Shown one piece after another: positions 1 through 11,421 of a stretch of DNA of 64,000 bases. This stretch comes from Mycolicibacterium neworleansense (GTDB taxonomy: Bacteria; Actinomycetota; Actinomycetes; Mycobacteriales; Mycobacteriaceae). The notes under the pieces are model-generated. The model had not been told where the DNA came from. It saw only the letters and a program-made list of their open reading frames with translations, and searched no databases. Position 1 is the first letter of the stretch. Every line of letters begins with the position of its first letter. Location of the stretch: the NCBI RefSeq assembly GCF_001245615.1, contig NZ_CWKH01000001.1, positions 682,001 through 746,000 on the forward strand, written 5' to 3'. Made by a program: the position numbers and the translations under genes.

Positions 1-55
1 GACCGGCGGCTGGCCTGGACCTAGCCCGTGCAACGAGGCCTCTGCCCGAATTGGC

Positions 56-80
56 CCTGGCGTACTTCCCCAACGCCAGG
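56..80 (+). other. Hairpin in the rsmH leader
   Basis: Perfect inverted repeat: CCTGGCGT (56-63) and ACGCCAGG (73-80) with a 9-base loop, upstream of the likely rsmH start. There is no T-tract. It could be a terminator for the gene before the window, an attenuator, or chance in GC-rich DNA. Nothing else in bases 1-140 could be assigned; a short open stretch ending TAG at 22-24 may be the tail of an upstream gene. Confidence 0.3.
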
Positions 81-140
81 TCCGTGAATTCGGACAGAGA
101 CCCCGGTGCAGGGGCCATTCCGAGCGGAGGTGTTTCAGCG

Positions 141-1136
141 GTGCCCGATTCCCCAGATCACTCAGACTCCCACGGTCACATCCCGGTTCTGCTCGATCGC
201 TGCGTCGAGCTGCTGGCCCCCGCACTCACCCGCAGGCACGACGATGGGACGGGCGCGGTCCTCGTGGACGCCACCCTCGGCGCGGGCGGCCATTCCGAAC
301 GCTTTCTGACCGACTTTCCCGGTCTGCAGGTCATCGGCCTGGACCGTGACCCCAACGCCCTCGGCATCGCCGGTGCCCGGCTGGCGCCGTTCGGTGACCG
401 GATGCGGTTTGTACGCACCCGCTATGACGGAATCGCCGGGGCGATCGCCGAATCCGGCTTCCGCCAGATCGACGGCGTGCTGTTCGACCTCGGCGTGTCC
501 TCGATGCAGCTCGACCAGACCGAGCGCGGCTTCTCCTACTCCGCGGACGCACCGCTGGACATGCGGATGGACCCCGACGCTCCGCTGACCGCCGCGGACA
601 TCCTCAACACCTACGACGCCAAGTCGATCGCCCGGATCCTGCGTGATTTCGGTGAGGAGCGTTTCGCCGGCCGAATCGCCGACAAGGTCGTCAAACGACG
701 TGCGCAGCAACCGTTTTCCACCACCGGTGAGTTGGTCGAGCTGCTCTACGAGGCGATCCCGGCACCGGCACGGCGCACCGGCGGGCATCCGGGCAAGCGC
801 ACATTCCAGGCGCTGCGGGTCGCGGTCAACGGCGAACTGGATTCGCTGCGCGCTGCGCTGCCCGCGGCGCTGGCGGCATTGGTCGACGGTGGGCGGATCG
901 TGGTGATGTCCTATCAGTCGCTCGAAGACCGGATCGTCAAGCAGGCGTTCGCCGCGGCCACCGCATCGCGGACCCCGCCCGGCCTGCCCATCGAGTTGCC
1001 CGGGCATGAACCGGAATTCGTCACGCTGACCCGCGGTGCCGAGAAGGCCCGCCAAGCTGAGATCGATCGCAATCCGCGTAGCGCTCCGGTGCGGCTGCGG
1101 GCACTGGAAAAGGTTGGGGAAGGGGGCAACTCATGA
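141..1136 (+). CDS. rsmH: 16S rRNA (cytosine1402-N4)-methyltransferase RsmH (MraW)
   Basis: SAM-dependent methyltransferase that modifies N4 of C1402 in the 16S rRNA decoding centre; first gene of the dcw cluster here. The SAM-binding motif [11 protein letters not shown] and the family motif [12 protein letters not shown] are present, followed by the helical insert typical of MraW. I chose the GTG at 141 because GGAGG lies at 126-130, ten bases upstream; the frame is open back to 51, which would add 30 unconserved-looking residues. The resulting 332 aa fits the family. It overlaps the next gene by 4 bases (ATGA), so translation is probably coupled. Equivalent to M. tuberculosis Rv2165c by position and similarity recalled from memory. 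Confidence 0.95.
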   Translation: MPDSPDHSDSHGHIPVLLDRCVELLAPALTRRHDDGTGAVLVDATLGAGGHSERFLTDFPGLQVIGLDRDPNALGIAGARLAPFGDRMRFVRTRYDGIAGAIAESGFRQIDGVLFDLGVSSMQLDQTERGFSYSADAPLDMRMDPDAPLTAADILNTYDAKSIARILRDFGEERFAGRIADKVVKRRAQQPFSTTGELVELLYEAIPAPARRTGGHPGKRTFQALRVAVNGELDSLRAALPAALAALVDGGRIVVMSYQSLEDRIVKQAFAAATASRTPPGLPIELPGHEPEFVTLTRGAEKARQAEIDRNPRSAPVRLRALEKVGEGGNS

Positions 1137-2227
1137 AGGCCAAGCGACCCGAACAGTTGCGCGAGGCAGACCGCAGGCGTCCCGTGCGTCAACCCGCGCG
1201 AGGCGGCGGCCGGCGCACCGAGGCCAATGACACGCCTGCCGGCCAGGGTACCGCACCGGGTACCGGACCGATTCAGCGACCGGGCACCCGGCCGGCCCGG
1301 CCCAAGACCGCCAGTCAGGCCAAGGCCCGGGCGAAGGCGCGTAAGGCCAAGGCCCCCAAGGTCGTCCGCCCGCCGCTGCGCGTCCGGCTGCGGGAGCGGC
1401 TTCTGGTCCGGCTCGCGTCGATCGAGCTCGATCCGCGGGTTCTGATCTCCCGGGTGCCGTTCGTCGTACTCGTGATAGGCGCACTGGGCATCGGCCTCGC
1501 GCTGACCCTCTGGTTGTCCACCAGGTCAGCCGAGCGGTCCTACCAGCTGGGTCACGCGCGACAGGTCAACGAAGGCCTGATGCAGCAGAAGGAAGCGCTG
1601 GAACGGGATGTGCTCGAGGCGCAGGCCGCTCCGGCCCTGGCCGAGGCGGCCCGCAACCTCGGGATGATCCCGTCGCGCGACACCGCCCATCTGGTGCAGG
1701 ACGCGACCGGTAACTGGACCGTCGTCGGCACTCCCAAGCCCGCCGAAGGTGTGCCGCCGCCTCCGCTGAACACGCCTCTGCCCGAAGAGGCCCCGCCGCC
1801 CCCGCCCGCGCCTCCGGCGCCGCGGGTCCTCGATCCGCGTGAGCTGACGGTGCGGACGCCACGCGCGGGTTCCCCTGCGGCACCTGGACTTCCGCTTCCC
1901 GACGCGACGCACGGCTTGCCGGGTGCGGTGGCACCGGCGCCCGGGCCCCTACCGGCGGCGCCGCCGGTCACTCCGGACGCGCTCGCGGCACCTGCGCCGG
2001 CCGTTGACCCGGCGCAACCACTGGCCGCGCCGATGCATGTGCCCGGTGTGCCGACCGCGCCCGGTCCGGCGGCACAAGCGCAGCCGGCTCAGCCGGAACC
2101 CGTGGCTCCCGCTCCGGCTCCGGTCGCGCCAGGCCCGGTAACTCCGCTGGAACAGTTCAGTCGGCCCACGGCTCCGACGGCACATGTCCCTGCCGTTGCC
2201 GTCAACGTCCCGGCTCCGGCGGCATGA
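1133..2227 (+). CDS. Proline/alanine-rich bitopic membrane protein, FtsL-like
   Basis: 364 aa. A basic, disordered N-terminus (residues 1-100, rich in K/R/A/P) precedes one membrane segment (about 108-130). A short coiled-coil-like stretch (about 131-165) follows, then a long tail rich in Pro and Ala that should lie outside the membrane. A small bitopic coiled-coil protein between rsmH and the class B PBP gene is where FtsL sits in other bacteria, so a divisome role next to PbpB/FtsW is inferred; the sequence itself is poorly conserved. It corresponds to M. tuberculosis Rv2164c. ATGA overlaps with both neighbours suggest coupled translation. Confidence 0.85.
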   Translation: MKAKRPEQLREADRRRPVRQPARGGGRRTEANDTPAGQGTAPGTGPIQRPGTRPARPKTASQAKARAKARKAKAPKVVRPPLRVRLRERLLVRLASIELDPRVLISRVPFVVLVIGALGIGLALTLWLSTRSAERSYQLGHARQVNEGLMQQKEALERDVLEAQAAPALAEAARNLGMIPSRDTAHLVQDATGNWTVVGTPKPAEGVPPPPLNTPLPEEAPPPPPAPPAPRVLDPRELTVRTPRAGSPAAPGLPLPDATHGLPGAVAPAPGPLPAAPPVTPDALAAPAPAVDPAQPLAAPMHVPGVPTAPGPAAQAQPAQPEPVAPAPAPVAPGPVTPLEQFSRPTAPTAHVPAVAVNVPAPAA

Positions 2228-4149
2228 GCCGCCGCCCGGGCCGCCAGGGTCAGTCGCCGAAGCCAAAGCGGGCCAAGAAGGCCGCGCCGGGGCAAGGGCA
2301 TGAGGCCGGCATTCGACGTACCCGCGTTGCTGCCGAAACCGGGTTACACAGCTCGTCTTTCGTGTTCCGGCATCGTGTCGGCAACCTGGTCATGCTGTCG
2401 GTTCTGGTGATTGCGGCGGTGCAGCTGTTCACCCTTCAGGTACCAAGGGCGGCCGGACTGCGTGCGGAGGCGGCCAGTCAGCTCAAGGTGACCGACGTGA
2501 CCCCGGCCATGCGGGGCAGCATCGTCGACCGCAACGACGACAAGCTGGCGTTCACCATCGAGGCCAAGGCGCTGACGTTCCAGCCGGTCCGGGTCCGCAA
2601 GCAACTTGCCGAGGCGAAGGCCAAGTCCAGTGAGGCGCCCGATCCGGATACTCGGCTGACCGAGATCGCCAAGGACATCGCCACCCGGCTGGACAACCGG
2701 CCCGATGCCAAGACCGTTCTCAAGAAGCTGCGGAGCAACGAGACTTTCGTCTATCTGGCGCGCGCGGTCGATCCGGCGATCGCCGGCGCGATCACCGACA
2801 AATTCCCCGAGGTCGGTGCCGAGCGGCAGGATCTGCGGCAGTATCCGGGTGGGTCCCTGGCGGCCAACATCGTCGGCGGGATCGACTGGGACGGCCACGG
2901 TCTGCTGGGGCTTGAGGATTCGCTGGACGCGGTGTTGGCCGGCTCCGACGGATCGGTCACCTACGACCGCGGTTCGGACGGCGTGGTGATCCCCAACAGC
3001 TACCGCAACCGGCACGACGCGGTCAACGGGTCCACGGTCCAGCTGACCCTCGACGACGACATCCAGTACTACGTTCAGCAGCAGGTGCAGCAGGCTAAGG
3101 ACGCCTCGGGTGCCAAGAACGTCTCGGCGGTGGTGCTCGACGCGAAAACCGGTGAGGTGCTGGCGATGTCGAACGACAACACGTTCGACCCGAGTCAGGA
3201 CCTCGGCCGGCAGGAGAACCGGCAGATGGGCAACCTGCCGGTGTCCTCGCCGTTCGAGCCGGGTTCGGTGAACAAGATCATCACGGCCTCCGCCGCGATC
3301 GAGTACGGACTGGCCAACCCGGACGAGGTGCTGCAGGTCCCCGGCTCGATCGACATGGGCGGCGTCACGGTCCGCGACGCGTGGAACCACGGTGTGATGC
3401 CGTACACGATGACCGGTGTATTCGGGAAGTCGTCGAACGTCGGCACCCTGATGCTGGCCCAGCGGGTCGGTCCGGATCGTTTCTACGACATGGTCCGTCA
3501 GTTCGGGCTCGGTCAGCGCACCGGGGTGGGCCTGCCCGGTGAGAGCTCGGGGCTGGTGCCGCCCATCGATCAGTGGTCGGGCAGCTCGTTCTCCAACCTG
3601 CCTATCGGACAGGGCCTTTCGATGACGCTGCTGCAGATGGCCGGCATGTACCAGACCATCGCCAACGACGGCGTGCGCATGCCGCCGCGGATCATCAAGT
3701 CCACCATCGCGCCGGACGGCAGCCGGACCGATGAGCCGCGGCCAGAAGGGGTCCGGGTGGTGTCGCCGGAGACGGCCCGCACGGTGCGCAACATGTTCCG
3801 TGCCATCGTGCAGCGCGACCCGATGGGTGCGCAGCAGGGCACCGGCCCGCAGGCCGCGGTGGAGGGCTACCAGATCGCCGGCAAGACCGGCACCGCCCAG
3901 CAGATCAATCCGGCATGCGGCTGCTACTACGACGATGTCTACTGGATCACCTTCGCCGGCATGGCGCCCGCGGATGACCCGCGCTACGTCGTCGGCATCA
4001 TGATGGACGCACCGCACCGGGCTGCGGACGGGTCACCGGGATCCTCGGCGGCGCCGCTGTTCCACAACATCGCCTCGTGGCTGCTGCAACGTCACAACGT
4101 TCCGTTGTCGGCCGATCCGGGGCCTCGCCTGACCCTGCAGGCGACCTGA
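2224..4149 (+). CDS. pbpB: Class B penicillin-binding protein PbpB (FtsI/PBP3), septal transpeptidase
   Basis: Cross-links septal peptidoglycan and works with FtsW. The 641 aa protein has a basic cytoplasmic N-terminus, one membrane anchor (about 53-73), a non-catalytic PBP dimer domain and a C-terminal transpeptidase domain. All three active-site motifs are visible: S348-V-N-K351 (nucleophile and general base), S403-S-N405 and K554-T-G. The ATG at 2224 overlaps the preceding stop (ATGA). In M. tuberculosis PE/PPE genes separate pbpB from murE; here only 52 bases lie between them. Confidence 0.97.
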   Translation: MSRRPGRQGQSPKPKRAKKAAPGQGHEAGIRRTRVAAETGLHSSSFVFRHRVGNLVMLSVLVIAAVQLFTLQVPRAAGLRAEAASQLKVTDVTPAMRGSIVDRNDDKLAFTIEAKALTFQPVRVRKQLAEAKAKSSEAPDPDTRLTEIAKDIATRLDNRPDAKTVLKKLRSNETFVYLARAVDPAIAGAITDKFPEVGAERQDLRQYPGGSLAANIVGGIDWDGHGLLGLEDSLDAVLAGSDGSVTYDRGSDGVVIPNSYRNRHDAVNGSTVQLTLDDDIQYYVQQQVQQAKDASGAKNVSAVVLDAKTGEVLAMSNDNTFDPSQDLGRQENRQMGNLPVSSPFEPGSVNKIITASAAIEYGLANPDEVLQVPGSIDMGGVTVRDAWNHGVMPYTMTGVFGKSSNVGTLMLAQRVGPDRFYDMVRQFGLGQRTGVGLPGESSGLVPPIDQWSGSSFSNLPIGQGLSMTLLQMAGMYQTIANDGVRMPPRIIKSTIAPDGSRTDEPRPEGVRVVSPETARTVRNMFRAIVQRDPMGAQQGTGPQAAVEGYQIAGKTGTAQQINPACGCYYDDVYWITFAGMAPADDPRYVVGIMMDAPHRAADGSPGSSAAPLFHNIASWLLQRHNVPLSADPGPRLTLQAT

Positions 4150-4201
4150 CCGCGATCACCGTGGGTGGTGCGGTCGGCGGACCGCAGATGGGTACTGTGG
4201 C

Positions 4202-5743
4202 ATGGCCATGAAGCTGCGTCCCAGCCGTCCCGCCGGCCAATACCTCGTGCCGCTCGCCGAACAGGTCCAAGCGGTATCTGCCACCGGAAATCCGCTGCCG
4301 GAACTCCGGGTGACCGGGGTGACCCTGCGCGGCCAGGATGCCCGGCAGGGGGACCTGTTCGCCGCGCTCCCGGGTTCGGCGGTGCACGGCGCGCGCTATG
4401 CGGCCGAGGCGGTCGGCGCGGGTGCGGTGGCGGTGCTCACCGACGCGGCAGGCGCCACTGAACTGAGTGGCCTGGATGTTCCGGTCCTGGTTCACCCCGA
4501 CCCGCGTTCGGTGCTCGGTGCGGTGGCGGCCGAGGTGTACGGGCGTCCCTCCGAGCGGCTGACCGTCATCGGGGTGACCGGCACCTCGGGTAAGACCACC
4601 ACGACGTATCTGGTCGAGGCAGGGTTGCGGGCGGCGGGCCGGGTGGCCGGACTGATCGGCACGGTGGGGGTGCGCATCGCCGGTCGCGATCTGCCGAGTG
4701 CGTTGACCACGCCCGAGGCGCCCGATCTGCAGGCGCTGCTGGCCCTGATGGTCGAAAGCGGCGTCGACACCGTGGTGATGGAGGTGTCGAGCCACGCGCT
4801 CACACTCGGCCGTGTCGACGGGATCGGTTTCGCGCTGGGCGGGTTCACCAACCTGTCGCGCGACCACCTGGATTTCCATCCGACGATGGAGGACTACTTC
4901 GAGGCCAAGGCCCGCCTCTTCGATCCCGCGTCGCCCAACCACGCCGCGGCCGCGGTGGTCTGCGTCGATGACGAAGCGGGGGCCGCGATGGCCCGCCGGG
5001 CCGCGAAGGTGACGACGGTCAGCGCCACCGGCGCCCCGGCCGACTGGCAGGCACGCAATGTCACGGCGGTCGGCGCCGGATCCCAGGAATTCACCCTCGT
5101 CGACGCGGCCGGAGTGCCCCACGAGCTGCGGATCGGGCTGACCGGCGGCTACAACATCGCCAACGCCGCGCTGGCGGTCGCGCTGCTGGACGGGGCCGGG
5201 GTGTCGCCCGAGCAGGCCGCCCCGGGACTGCGTACGGCCACCGTGCCGGGTCGGCTGCAGCCGATCGACCGCGGGCAGCCGTTCCTGGCGCTGGTCGACT
5301 ATGCGCACAAGCCCGGTGCCTTGCAGGCGGTGCTGGAAACGCTGCGCGGATCGGGCCCGCGTCGCATCGCAGTGGTTTTCGGGGCCGGGGGCAACCGGGA
5401 TACGGGTAAGCGCGCGCCGATGGGGCGGGTCGCGGCCGAACTGGCCGATCTCGTCGTCATCACCGATGACAACCCACGCGACGAGGATCCCGCACTGATC
5501 CGGGCGGCGATCGTGGCCGGCGCGGCAGAAGCGTCCGGACGCGCCGAAGTCGTGGAGGTCGCCGACCGGCGCGCGGCGATCGACCATGCGGTGGCCTGGG
5601 CCGGGCCCGGCGACATCGTGCTGATCGCCGGGAAGGGGCACGAGAGCGGGCAGACCGGTGGCGGCCGCACCCGGCCGTTCGACGACCGGGACGAGTTGGC
5701 AGCGGCGTTGGAGGCACTCAAGTCAGGGGAGTCGGGCACGTGA
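4202..5743 (+). CDS. murE: UDP-MurNAc-L-Ala-D-Glu:meso-diaminopimelate ligase MurE
   Basis: Cytoplasmic ATP-dependent ligase that adds the third stem-peptide residue. 513 aa with the Mur ligase N-terminal, central and C-terminal domains. The P-loop [11 protein letters not shown] lies near residues 122-132. The motif DNPRDE (about 422-427) contains the DNPR signature that marks meso-diaminopimelate specificity rather than lysine. The start could be ATG 4202 or ATG 4208; no strong Shine-Dalgarno separates them. The end overlaps murF by 4 bases (GTGA). Confidence 0.97.
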   Translation: MAMKLRPSRPAGQYLVPLAEQVQAVSATGNPLPELRVTGVTLRGQDARQGDLFAALPGSAVHGARYAAEAVGAGAVAVLTDAAGATELSGLDVPVLVHPDPRSVLGAVAAEVYGRPSERLTVIGVTGTSGKTTTTYLVEAGLRAAGRVAGLIGTVGVRIAGRDLPSALTTPEAPDLQALLALMVESGVDTVVMEVSSHALTLGRVDGIGFALGGFTNLSRDHLDFHPTMEDYFEAKARLFDPASPNHAAAAVVCVDDEAGAAMARRAAKVTTVSATGAPADWQARNVTAVGAGSQEFTLVDAAGVPHELRIGLTGGYNIANAALAVALLDGAGVSPEQAAPGLRTATVPGRLQPIDRGQPFLALVDYAHKPGALQAVLETLRGSGPRRIAVVFGAGGNRDTGKRAPMGRVAAELADLVVITDDNPRDEDPALIRAAIVAGAAEASGRAEVVEVADRRAAIDHAVAWAGPGDIVLIAGKGHESGQTGGGRTRPFDDRDELAAALEALKSGESGT

Positions 5744-7218
5744 TCGAGATGACCATCGCCAGGATCGCTGAGATCGTCGGTGGTGAGTTGGCCGGCATCA
5801 CGGCCGAAGAGGCCGCCGCCACCCGCGTCACCGGCACTGTCGAGTTCGACTCTCGCGCGATCGGCCCGGGCGGACTGTTCCTGGCCCTGCCCGGTGCGCG
5901 CTCCGACGGCCACGACTTCGTGGGCGTGCCCGCAATCATCGTCACGCCCGAACCGGGGGCGGCCGACGCTGCTTCTGGCGCTTTGGAATTCGACACCGAC
6001 GGGTCCGGTGCGGCGGTGCTGGCCGCGCTGGCGAAGTTGGCGGCGGCGGTGGCCGCCGAACTGGTGACCGGTGGGCTGACGATCATCGGGGTGACCGGAT
6101 CGTCGGGGAAGACCTCGACGAAGGATCTGCTGGCCGCGGTGCTGGAGCCGCTCGGCCAGGTGATCGCGCCACCGGGGTCGTTCAACAACGAGCTGGGTCA
6201 TCCCTGGACGGTGTTGCGCGCCACGCCGGACACCGATTACCTGATCCTGGAGATGTCGGCCCGGCATCCGGGCAATATCGCCGCCCTGGCCGCGATCGCT
6301 CCGCCGCAGATCGCCGTGGTGCTCAACGTGGGCACCGCCCATCTCGGCGAGTTCGGTTCTCGCGAGGCCATCGCGAATACCAAAGCCGAGTTGCCGCAAG
6401 CTGTTCCGGCCTCGGGGGTGGTGATCCTCAATGTCGACGACACCGCGGTGGCGGCGATGGCCGGCAAGACCGCGGCCCGGGTGGTGCGCGTGTCGCGTGA
6501 GCCCGGTTCCGAGGTCGACGTGTGGGCCGGCCCGGTCGCCCTCGATGATCTGGCCCGCCCGCGGTTCACTCTGCACGCGGCCGGCGATGAGGCCGCGGTG
6601 GCGCTTGCGGTGCACGGCGATCATCAGGTGGGCAATGCGCTGTGTGCCGCGGCGGTCGCGCTGGAGTGCGGGGCCGGCCTGGATCAGGTGGCCGCCGCGC
6701 TGGCGGGAGCCGGCCCGGTCTCGCGGCACCGGATGCAGGTCGCGTCCCGCGCCGACGGTGTGACGGTGATCAACGACGCCTACAACGCGAACCCGGATTC
6801 GATGCGCGCCGGGCTGAAGGCGCTGGCCTGGATGGCCCGGCAGAATCCTGGTGAACCCGCATTTGACCAGGGTGGAAAGCGCCGCAGCTGGGCCGTGTTG
6901 GGCGAGATGGCCGAACTCGGTGACGACGCGATAACCGAGCACGACGCCATCGGACGGTTCGCGGTGCGCTTAGATGTGTCTCGGTTAATCGTCGTCGGAA
7001 CCGGGAGGGCTATGAACGCCATGCACCATGGCGCGGTGATGGAGGGTTCGTGGGGATCTGAGTCCACGATGGTCGACGACGCCGATGCCGCACTGGCCCT
7101 GTTGCAGGCTGAGCTGCAGCCGGGGGACGTGGTGCTGGTGAAGGCATCCAACTCGGTGGGGCTGGGCGCCCTGGCCGATGCGCTGGTTGCCGGACAAGAT
7201 CGGAATGCCGACCGATGA
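5740..7218 (+). CDS. murF: UDP-MurNAc-tripeptide:D-Ala-D-Ala ligase MurF
   Basis: Adds D-Ala-D-Ala to complete the UDP-MurNAc pentapeptide. 492 aa, GTG start overlapping the murE stop. The P-loop [13 protein letters not shown] and the Mur ligase signature around [12 protein letters not shown] are present, with the glutamate-ligase domain after them. Around 6970-6990 two leucines are encoded by TTA, a rare codon in this GC-rich DNA. The stop overlaps mraY (ATGA). Confidence 0.97.
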   Translation: MIEMTIARIAEIVGGELAGITAEEAAATRVTGTVEFDSRAIGPGGLFLALPGARSDGHDFVGVPAIIVTPEPGAADAASGALEFDTDGSGAAVLAALAKLAAAVAAELVTGGLTIIGVTGSSGKTSTKDLLAAVLEPLGQVIAPPGSFNNELGHPWTVLRATPDTDYLILEMSARHPGNIAALAAIAPPQIAVVLNVGTAHLGEFGSREAIANTKAELPQAVPASGVVILNVDDTAVAAMAGKTAARVVRVSREPGSEVDVWAGPVALDDLARPRFTLHAAGDEAAVALAVHGDHQVGNALCAAAVALECGAGLDQVAAALAGAGPVSRHRMQVASRADGVTVINDAYNANPDSMRAGLKALAWMARQNPGEPAFDQGGKRRSWAVLGEMAELGDDAITEHDAIGRFAVRLDVSRLIVVGTGRAMNAMHHGAVMEGSWGSESTMVDDADAALALLQAELQPGDVVLVKASNSVGLGALADALVAGQDRNADR

Positions 7219-8294
7219 AACTGATCCTGATCGCCGTCGGAATCGCGCTGACGGTTTCCATTCTGCTGACCCCCGCGTTGATCCGGCTGTTCACCAAACG
7301 TGGCCTCGGCCATGAGATCCGTGAGGACGGCCCGGCCAGCCACGCCAAGAAGCGTGGCACCCCGTCGATGGGTGGTGTGGCGATCGTGGCCGGGATCTGG
7401 GCCGGCTACCTGGGCACCCATCTGGTCGGGGTCGCACTCGGCGGTGAGGGCCCCTCGGCATCGGGTCTGTTGGTGTTGGGCCTGGCCACGATGCTCGGCC
7501 TGGTCGGATTCGTCGATGACCTGATCAAGCTCCGCCGGTCGCGCAATCTGGGCCTGAACAAGACCGCCAAGACCGTCGGCCAGCTGACCGCGGCGGTGTT
7601 GTTCGGTGTGCTGGCGCTGCAGTTCCGCAACGGGGACGGGCTCACCCCGGGCAGCCCCGAACTGTCCTATGTCCGCGAGATCGCCACGGTGACGCTGGCG
7701 TCGTGGGTTTTCGTGCTGTTCTGCGTGGTGGTTGTCAGCGCCTGGTCCAATGCCGTGAACTTCACCGACGGCCTGGACGGGCTGGCGGCCGGCGCGATGG
7801 CGATGGTGAGCGCGGCCTATGTCCTGATCACGTTCTGGCAGTACCGCAATGCCTGTGCCACGGCACCGGGTCTGGGCTGCTACAACGTCCGCGACCCACT
7901 GGACCTGGCCATCGTGGCGGCCGCGACGGCGGGCGCGTGTATCGGTTTCCTGTGGTGGAATGCCGCGCCGGCCAAGATCTTCATGGGTGACACCGGCTCA
8001 CTGGCCCTCGGTGGCATCATCGCCGGGTTGTCGGTGACGAGCCGCACCGAGATCCTCGCCGTTGTCCTGGGCGCACTGTTCGTGGCCGAGGTGACCTCGG
8101 TGGTGGTGCAGATCCTGGCGTTCCGCACCACGGGCCGGCGGGTCTTCCGGATGGCTCCCTTCCATCATCATTTCGAGCTGGTGGGTTGGGCCGAGACGAC
8201 GGTCATCATCCGGTTCTGGCTGCTGACGGCGATCGCCTGTGGTCTGGGTGTGGCCTTGTTCTACAGCGAGTGGCTCACCGCAGTCGGGGCCTGA
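7215..8294 (+). CDS. mraY: Phospho-MurNAc-pentapeptide transferase MraY (lipid I synthase)
   Basis: Integral membrane enzyme that transfers phospho-MurNAc-pentapeptide to undecaprenyl phosphate. 359 aa, about ten membrane segments. Family motifs seen: the paired aspartates in FVDDLIKLR, the [15 protein letters not shown] loop, the [12 protein letters not shown] segment and the histidine cluster in [12 protein letters not shown]. The ATG at 7215 overlaps the murF stop by 4 bases; its TGA shares one base with the murD ATG. Confidence 0.97.
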   Translation: MKLILIAVGIALTVSILLTPALIRLFTKRGLGHEIREDGPASHAKKRGTPSMGGVAIVAGIWAGYLGTHLVGVALGGEGPSASGLLVLGLATMLGLVGFVDDLIKLRRSRNLGLNKTAKTVGQLTAAVLFGVLALQFRNGDGLTPGSPELSYVREIATVTLASWVFVLFCVVVVSAWSNAVNFTDGLDGLAAGAMAMVSAAYVLITFWQYRNACATAPGLGCYNVRDPLDLAIVAAATAGACIGFLWWNAAPAKIFMGDTGSLALGGIIAGLSVTSRTEILAVVLGALFVAEVTSVVVQILAFRTTGRRVFRMAPFHHHFELVGWAETTVIIRFWLLTAIACGLGVALFYSEWLTAVGA

Positions 8295-9787
8295 TGGTGG
8301 CGGGCCCATCCGGCGGGCGCGGCGGCGGCGACGATCTCTCGCTGCTGACCCCCGGTGCCCCGGTGCTGGTGGCAGGCGCGGGGGTGACCGGACGGGCCGT
8401 GCTGGCGGCCCTGGCGCCCCTCGGCGTGGCTGCGACGCTGTGCGACGACCGTGCCGACGCGCTGCAGGCCTATGCCGAGCAGGGCACCGCTGTGATCGAT
8501 CCGGCCGGGGCCATCTCCGGCATCGCCGACTACGCGCTGGTGATCACGAGCCCGGGATTCCCGCCGACGGCTCCTGTCCTGGCCGCCGCGGCCGAGGCCG
8601 GCGTGCCGATCTGGGGGGATGTGGAGCTGGCCTGGCGGCTGGATGCGGCGGGCCGCTATGGGCCGCCCCGCCGCTGGCTGGTGGTCACCGGTACCAACGG
8701 CAAGACCACCACCACCTCGATGCTGCACGAGATGCTTTTGGCCGATGGGCGCCGAAGCCTGTTGTGCGGCAACATCGGTGACCCGGTGCTGGCGGTCCTC
8801 GATCAGTCCGCGGAGTTGCTGGCGGTCGAGCTGTCGAGCTTCCAGTTGCATTGGGCACCCTCGCTGCGCCCGGATGCGGGCGTGGTGCTCAACGTCGCCG
8901 AGGACCATCTGGACTGGCACGGTTCGATGGCCGCCTACGCCGCCGACAAGGCCAGGGCGCTGGCCGGCCGGGTGGCGGTGGTGGGTCTCGACGATCCGGT
9001 GGCGGCGGGCCTGCTGCCCACCGCTGGGGCTGGGGTTCGGGTGGGATTTCGGCTGGGCGAACCGGCCGCCGGAGAGCTCGGTGTCCGCGCCGGCAAGCTC
9101 GTCGACCGTGCTTTCGGCGCCGATGTCGAGTTGGCTGATGCCGCGACGATCAGTGTGGCCGGGCCCGTCGGTGTGCTCGACGCGCTGGCGGCTGCGGCAC
9201 TGGCCCGGGCCGTGGGGGTGGCCCCTGAGTCGATCGCGGCCGCGTTGGCGTCGTTCCAGGTCGGCAGGCACCGCGCCGAGCTGGTCGGGGAGGCCGATGG
9301 CGTGCGCTATGTCGACGATTCCAAGGCCACCAACCCGCATGCCGCGCAAGCCTCGATCACCGCGTTCGATCGGGTGGTCTGGATCGCCGGGGGCTTGCTG
9401 AAGGGCGCTTCGGTCGATGAGCTGGTGCGCCAGGTGGCGAATCGGCTGGTCGCGGTCGTGCTGATCGGGCGGGATCGGCAGATGGTTGCCGATGCGTTAT
9501 CGCGACACGCCCCGGATGTCCCCGTCGTCGCGGTTGTGACGGGGGAGGATTCTGGGGTGCTTGAGACAAATGAGTCTATTGGTGATCATGTGACTCGTGT
9601 GATCGAAGTCGGGGACCGACCGGTCTCTGACGCGGTCATGACGGCGGTCGTCGATGTCGCCCGCGGCCTCGCCGCGTCGGGCGACACCGTGTTGCTGGCC
9701 CCGGCAGGCGCGTCCTTCGATCAGTTCAGCGGCTACGGCCAGCGTGGCGATGCGTTCGCCGGCGCCGTCCGCGCCGCGATCGGGTAG
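8294..9787 (+). CDS. murD: UDP-MurNAc-L-alanine:D-glutamate ligase MurD
   Basis: Adds D-glutamate to UDP-MurNAc-L-Ala. An N-terminal nucleotide-binding fold (GAGVTG) precedes the P-loop [14 protein letters not shown], and [12 protein letters not shown] is the conserved MurD C-domain segment. The frame is open upstream to 8186, but ATG 8294 is preferred because it directly follows the mraY stop (TGATG) and gives 497 aa, close to the family size. A low-GC stretch with a TTA leucine codon occurs near 9490-9600 without breaking the frame. Confidence 0.96.
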   Translation: MVAGPSGGRGGGDDLSLLTPGAPVLVAGAGVTGRAVLAALAPLGVAATLCDDRADALQAYAEQGTAVIDPAGAISGIADYALVITSPGFPPTAPVLAAAAEAGVPIWGDVELAWRLDAAGRYGPPRRWLVVTGTNGKTTTTSMLHEMLLADGRRSLLCGNIGDPVLAVLDQSAELLAVELSSFQLHWAPSLRPDAGVVLNVAEDHLDWHGSMAAYAADKARALAGRVAVVGLDDPVAAGLLPTAGAGVRVGFRLGEPAAGELGVRAGKLVDRAFGADVELADAATISVAGPVGVLDALAAAALARAVGVAPESIAAALASFQVGRHRAELVGEADGVRYVDDSKATNPHAAQASITAFDRVVWIAGGLLKGASVDELVRQVANRLVAVVLIGRDRQMVADALSRHAPDVPVVAVVTGEDSGVLETNESIGDHVTRVIEVGDRPVSDAVMTAVVDVARGLAASGDTVLLAPAGASFDQFSGYGQRGDAFAGAVRAAIG

Positions 9788-9792
9788 GCGAG

Positions 9793-11421
9793 GTGGCCAG
9801 CATCCTGGCCCGGTTGCGTCGCGGTGGCGATGACGTAACCGGCGACACCGCCGCATCCGGGGACGGGTCCGCAGAGGCCGCCCCGTCGACAGCCGCCGCG
9901 CCGCGGACCCGGTTCGGCGCCTGGCTGGGCCGGCCGATGACATCGTTCCACCTGATCATCGCCGTCACCGCGTTGCTCACGACGCTGGGCCTGATCATGG
10001 TCCTCTCGGCGTCGGGGGTGTACTCCTACGACTTCGACGGATCGCCGTGGGCCGTGTTCGGCCGCCAGGTGATGTGGACCGTCGTCGGACTGATCGCCTT
10101 CTACCTGGCCCTGCGGATATCGGTGCGGACCCTGCGCCGGCTGGCGTTCCCCGGATTCGCCTTCACGATCGTGCTGCTGATCCTGGTGCTCATCCCCGGA
10201 ATCGGCAAGGTGGCCAACGGTTCCCGCGGCTGGTTCGTCGTCGCCGGGTTCTCGATGCAGCCCTCGGAGCTGGCCAAGATCGCCTTCGCCATCTGGGGCG
10301 CGCACCTACTGGCGGCACGGCGCATGGAACGGGCCTCCCTGCGCGAGATGCTCATCCCGCTGGTGCCCGCCGCGGTGATCGCGCTGGCGTTGATCGTCGC
10401 CCAGCCCGACCTCGGTCAGACCGTCTCGCTGAGCATCATCCTGCTCGGCCTGCTCTGGTACGCGGGCCTCCCGCTGCGCGTGTTCCTGTCCTCACTGGCC
10501 GCCGCGGTCCTGGCGGCCGGGGTGCTGGCCCTGTCCGCGGGCTACCGCTCCGACCGGGTGCAGTCCTGGCTCGATCCGGCGGCCGACTCGCAGGGGATCG
10601 GCTACCAGTCCAGGCAGGCCCGGTTCGCCCTGGCCAACGGCGGCATCTTCGGTGACGGGCTGGGCCAGGGCACCGCCAAGTGGAACTACCTGCCCAACGC
10701 GCACAACGACTTCATCTTCGCGATCATCGGCGAGGAGTTGGGCTTCGTCGGAGCCGTGGGCCTGCTGGCGCTGTTCGGGTTGTTCGCCTACACCGGTATG
10801 CGCATCGCGCGGCGTTCGGCCGATCCGTTCCTGCGACTGCTGGCGGCGACCACCACACTGTGGGTGGTGGGCCAGATGTTCATCAACGTGGGCTACGTGG
10901 TGGGGCTGCTTCCGGTCACTGGCCTGCAGCTGCCGCTGATCTCGGCCGGTGGATCCTCGCAGGCCACAACGCTACTGATGATGGGGCTGATCACCAACGC
11001 GGCCCGGCACGAACCGGAGGCGGTGGCGGCGCTGCGGGCCGGGCGTGACGACCGGATGAACCGGCTGCTGCGGCTGCCGCTGCCCGAGCCGTACGTCCCG
11101 ACCCGGCTGGAGGTGGCCCGCAACCGGCTGCACGACCGCCGCAAGACACCGTCGCGCGGCGTCGGCAAGCCCAGCGGCAAGGCCGGTGCGAAACCCGCCG
11201 CCAAGCAGGCCGGTAAGCAGTCCAGGGCCAAGCAGTCCGGCGCCAAACCGGCCCGGGCCGCCCGTCGTGCGCCGCACAGCGCGGACCGGCCGGTACGCCG
11301 GTCGGGGCGCGCTACCGGCCAGCAGCCGGCCGGGGGTGCTAGGTCTTCGGTCCGATATCCTGCAGGCCAGCGGAAACAGGGTCAACGGGCCCGGACTTTG
11401 GAAGGTCAGCGTTACGGGTGA
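9793..11421 (+). CDS. ftsW: SEDS peptidoglycan polymerase FtsW
   Basis: Septal glycan polymerase of the SEDS family, partner of PbpB. 542 aa from GTG 9793, 5 bases after murD. About ten membrane segments; PSELAK and [17 protein letters not shown] are the family signatures. The N-terminus (about 45 aa) is acidic. The C-terminal tail (about residues 430-542) is long, cytoplasmic and very basic, rich in K/R/A/P, as known for mycobacterial FtsW, where this tail contacts FtsZ. It overlaps murG by 4 bases (GTGA). Confidence 0.97.
   Translation: MASILARLRRGGDDVTGDTAASGDGSAEAAPSTAAAPRTRFGAWLGRPMTSFHLIIAVTALLTTLGLIMVLSASGVYSYDFDGSPWAVFGRQVMWTVVGLIAFYLALRISVRTLRRLAFPGFAFTIVLLILVLIPGIGKVANGSRGWFVVAGFSMQPSELAKIAFAIWGAHLLAARRMERASLREMLIPLVPAAVIALALIVAQPDLGQTVSLSIILLGLLWYAGLPLRVFLSSLAAAVLAAGVLALSAGYRSDRVQSWLDPAADSQGIGYQSRQARFALANGGIFGDGLGQGTAKWNYLPNAHNDFIFAIIGEELGFVGAVGLLALFGLFAYTGMRIARRSADPFLRLLAATTTLWVVGQMFINVGYVVGLLPVTGLQLPLISAGGSSQATTLLMMGLITNAARHEPEAVAALRAGRDDRMNRLLRLPLPEPYVPTRLEVARNRLHDRRKTPSRGVGKPSGKAGAKPAAKQAGKQSRAKQSGAKPARAARRAPHSADRPVRRSGRATGQQPAGGARSSVRYPAGQRKQGQRARTLEGQRYG

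Noticed and set aside
2344..4017. 557-codon antisense frame across pbpB
   Set aside because: Composition typical of a shadow frame; pbpB on the other strand has all penicillin-binding motifs.
3998..6942. Two overlapping antisense frames of 547 codons over murE and murF
   Set aside because: Shadow translations rich in Arg/Gly/His; both Mur ligases are complete on the plus strand.
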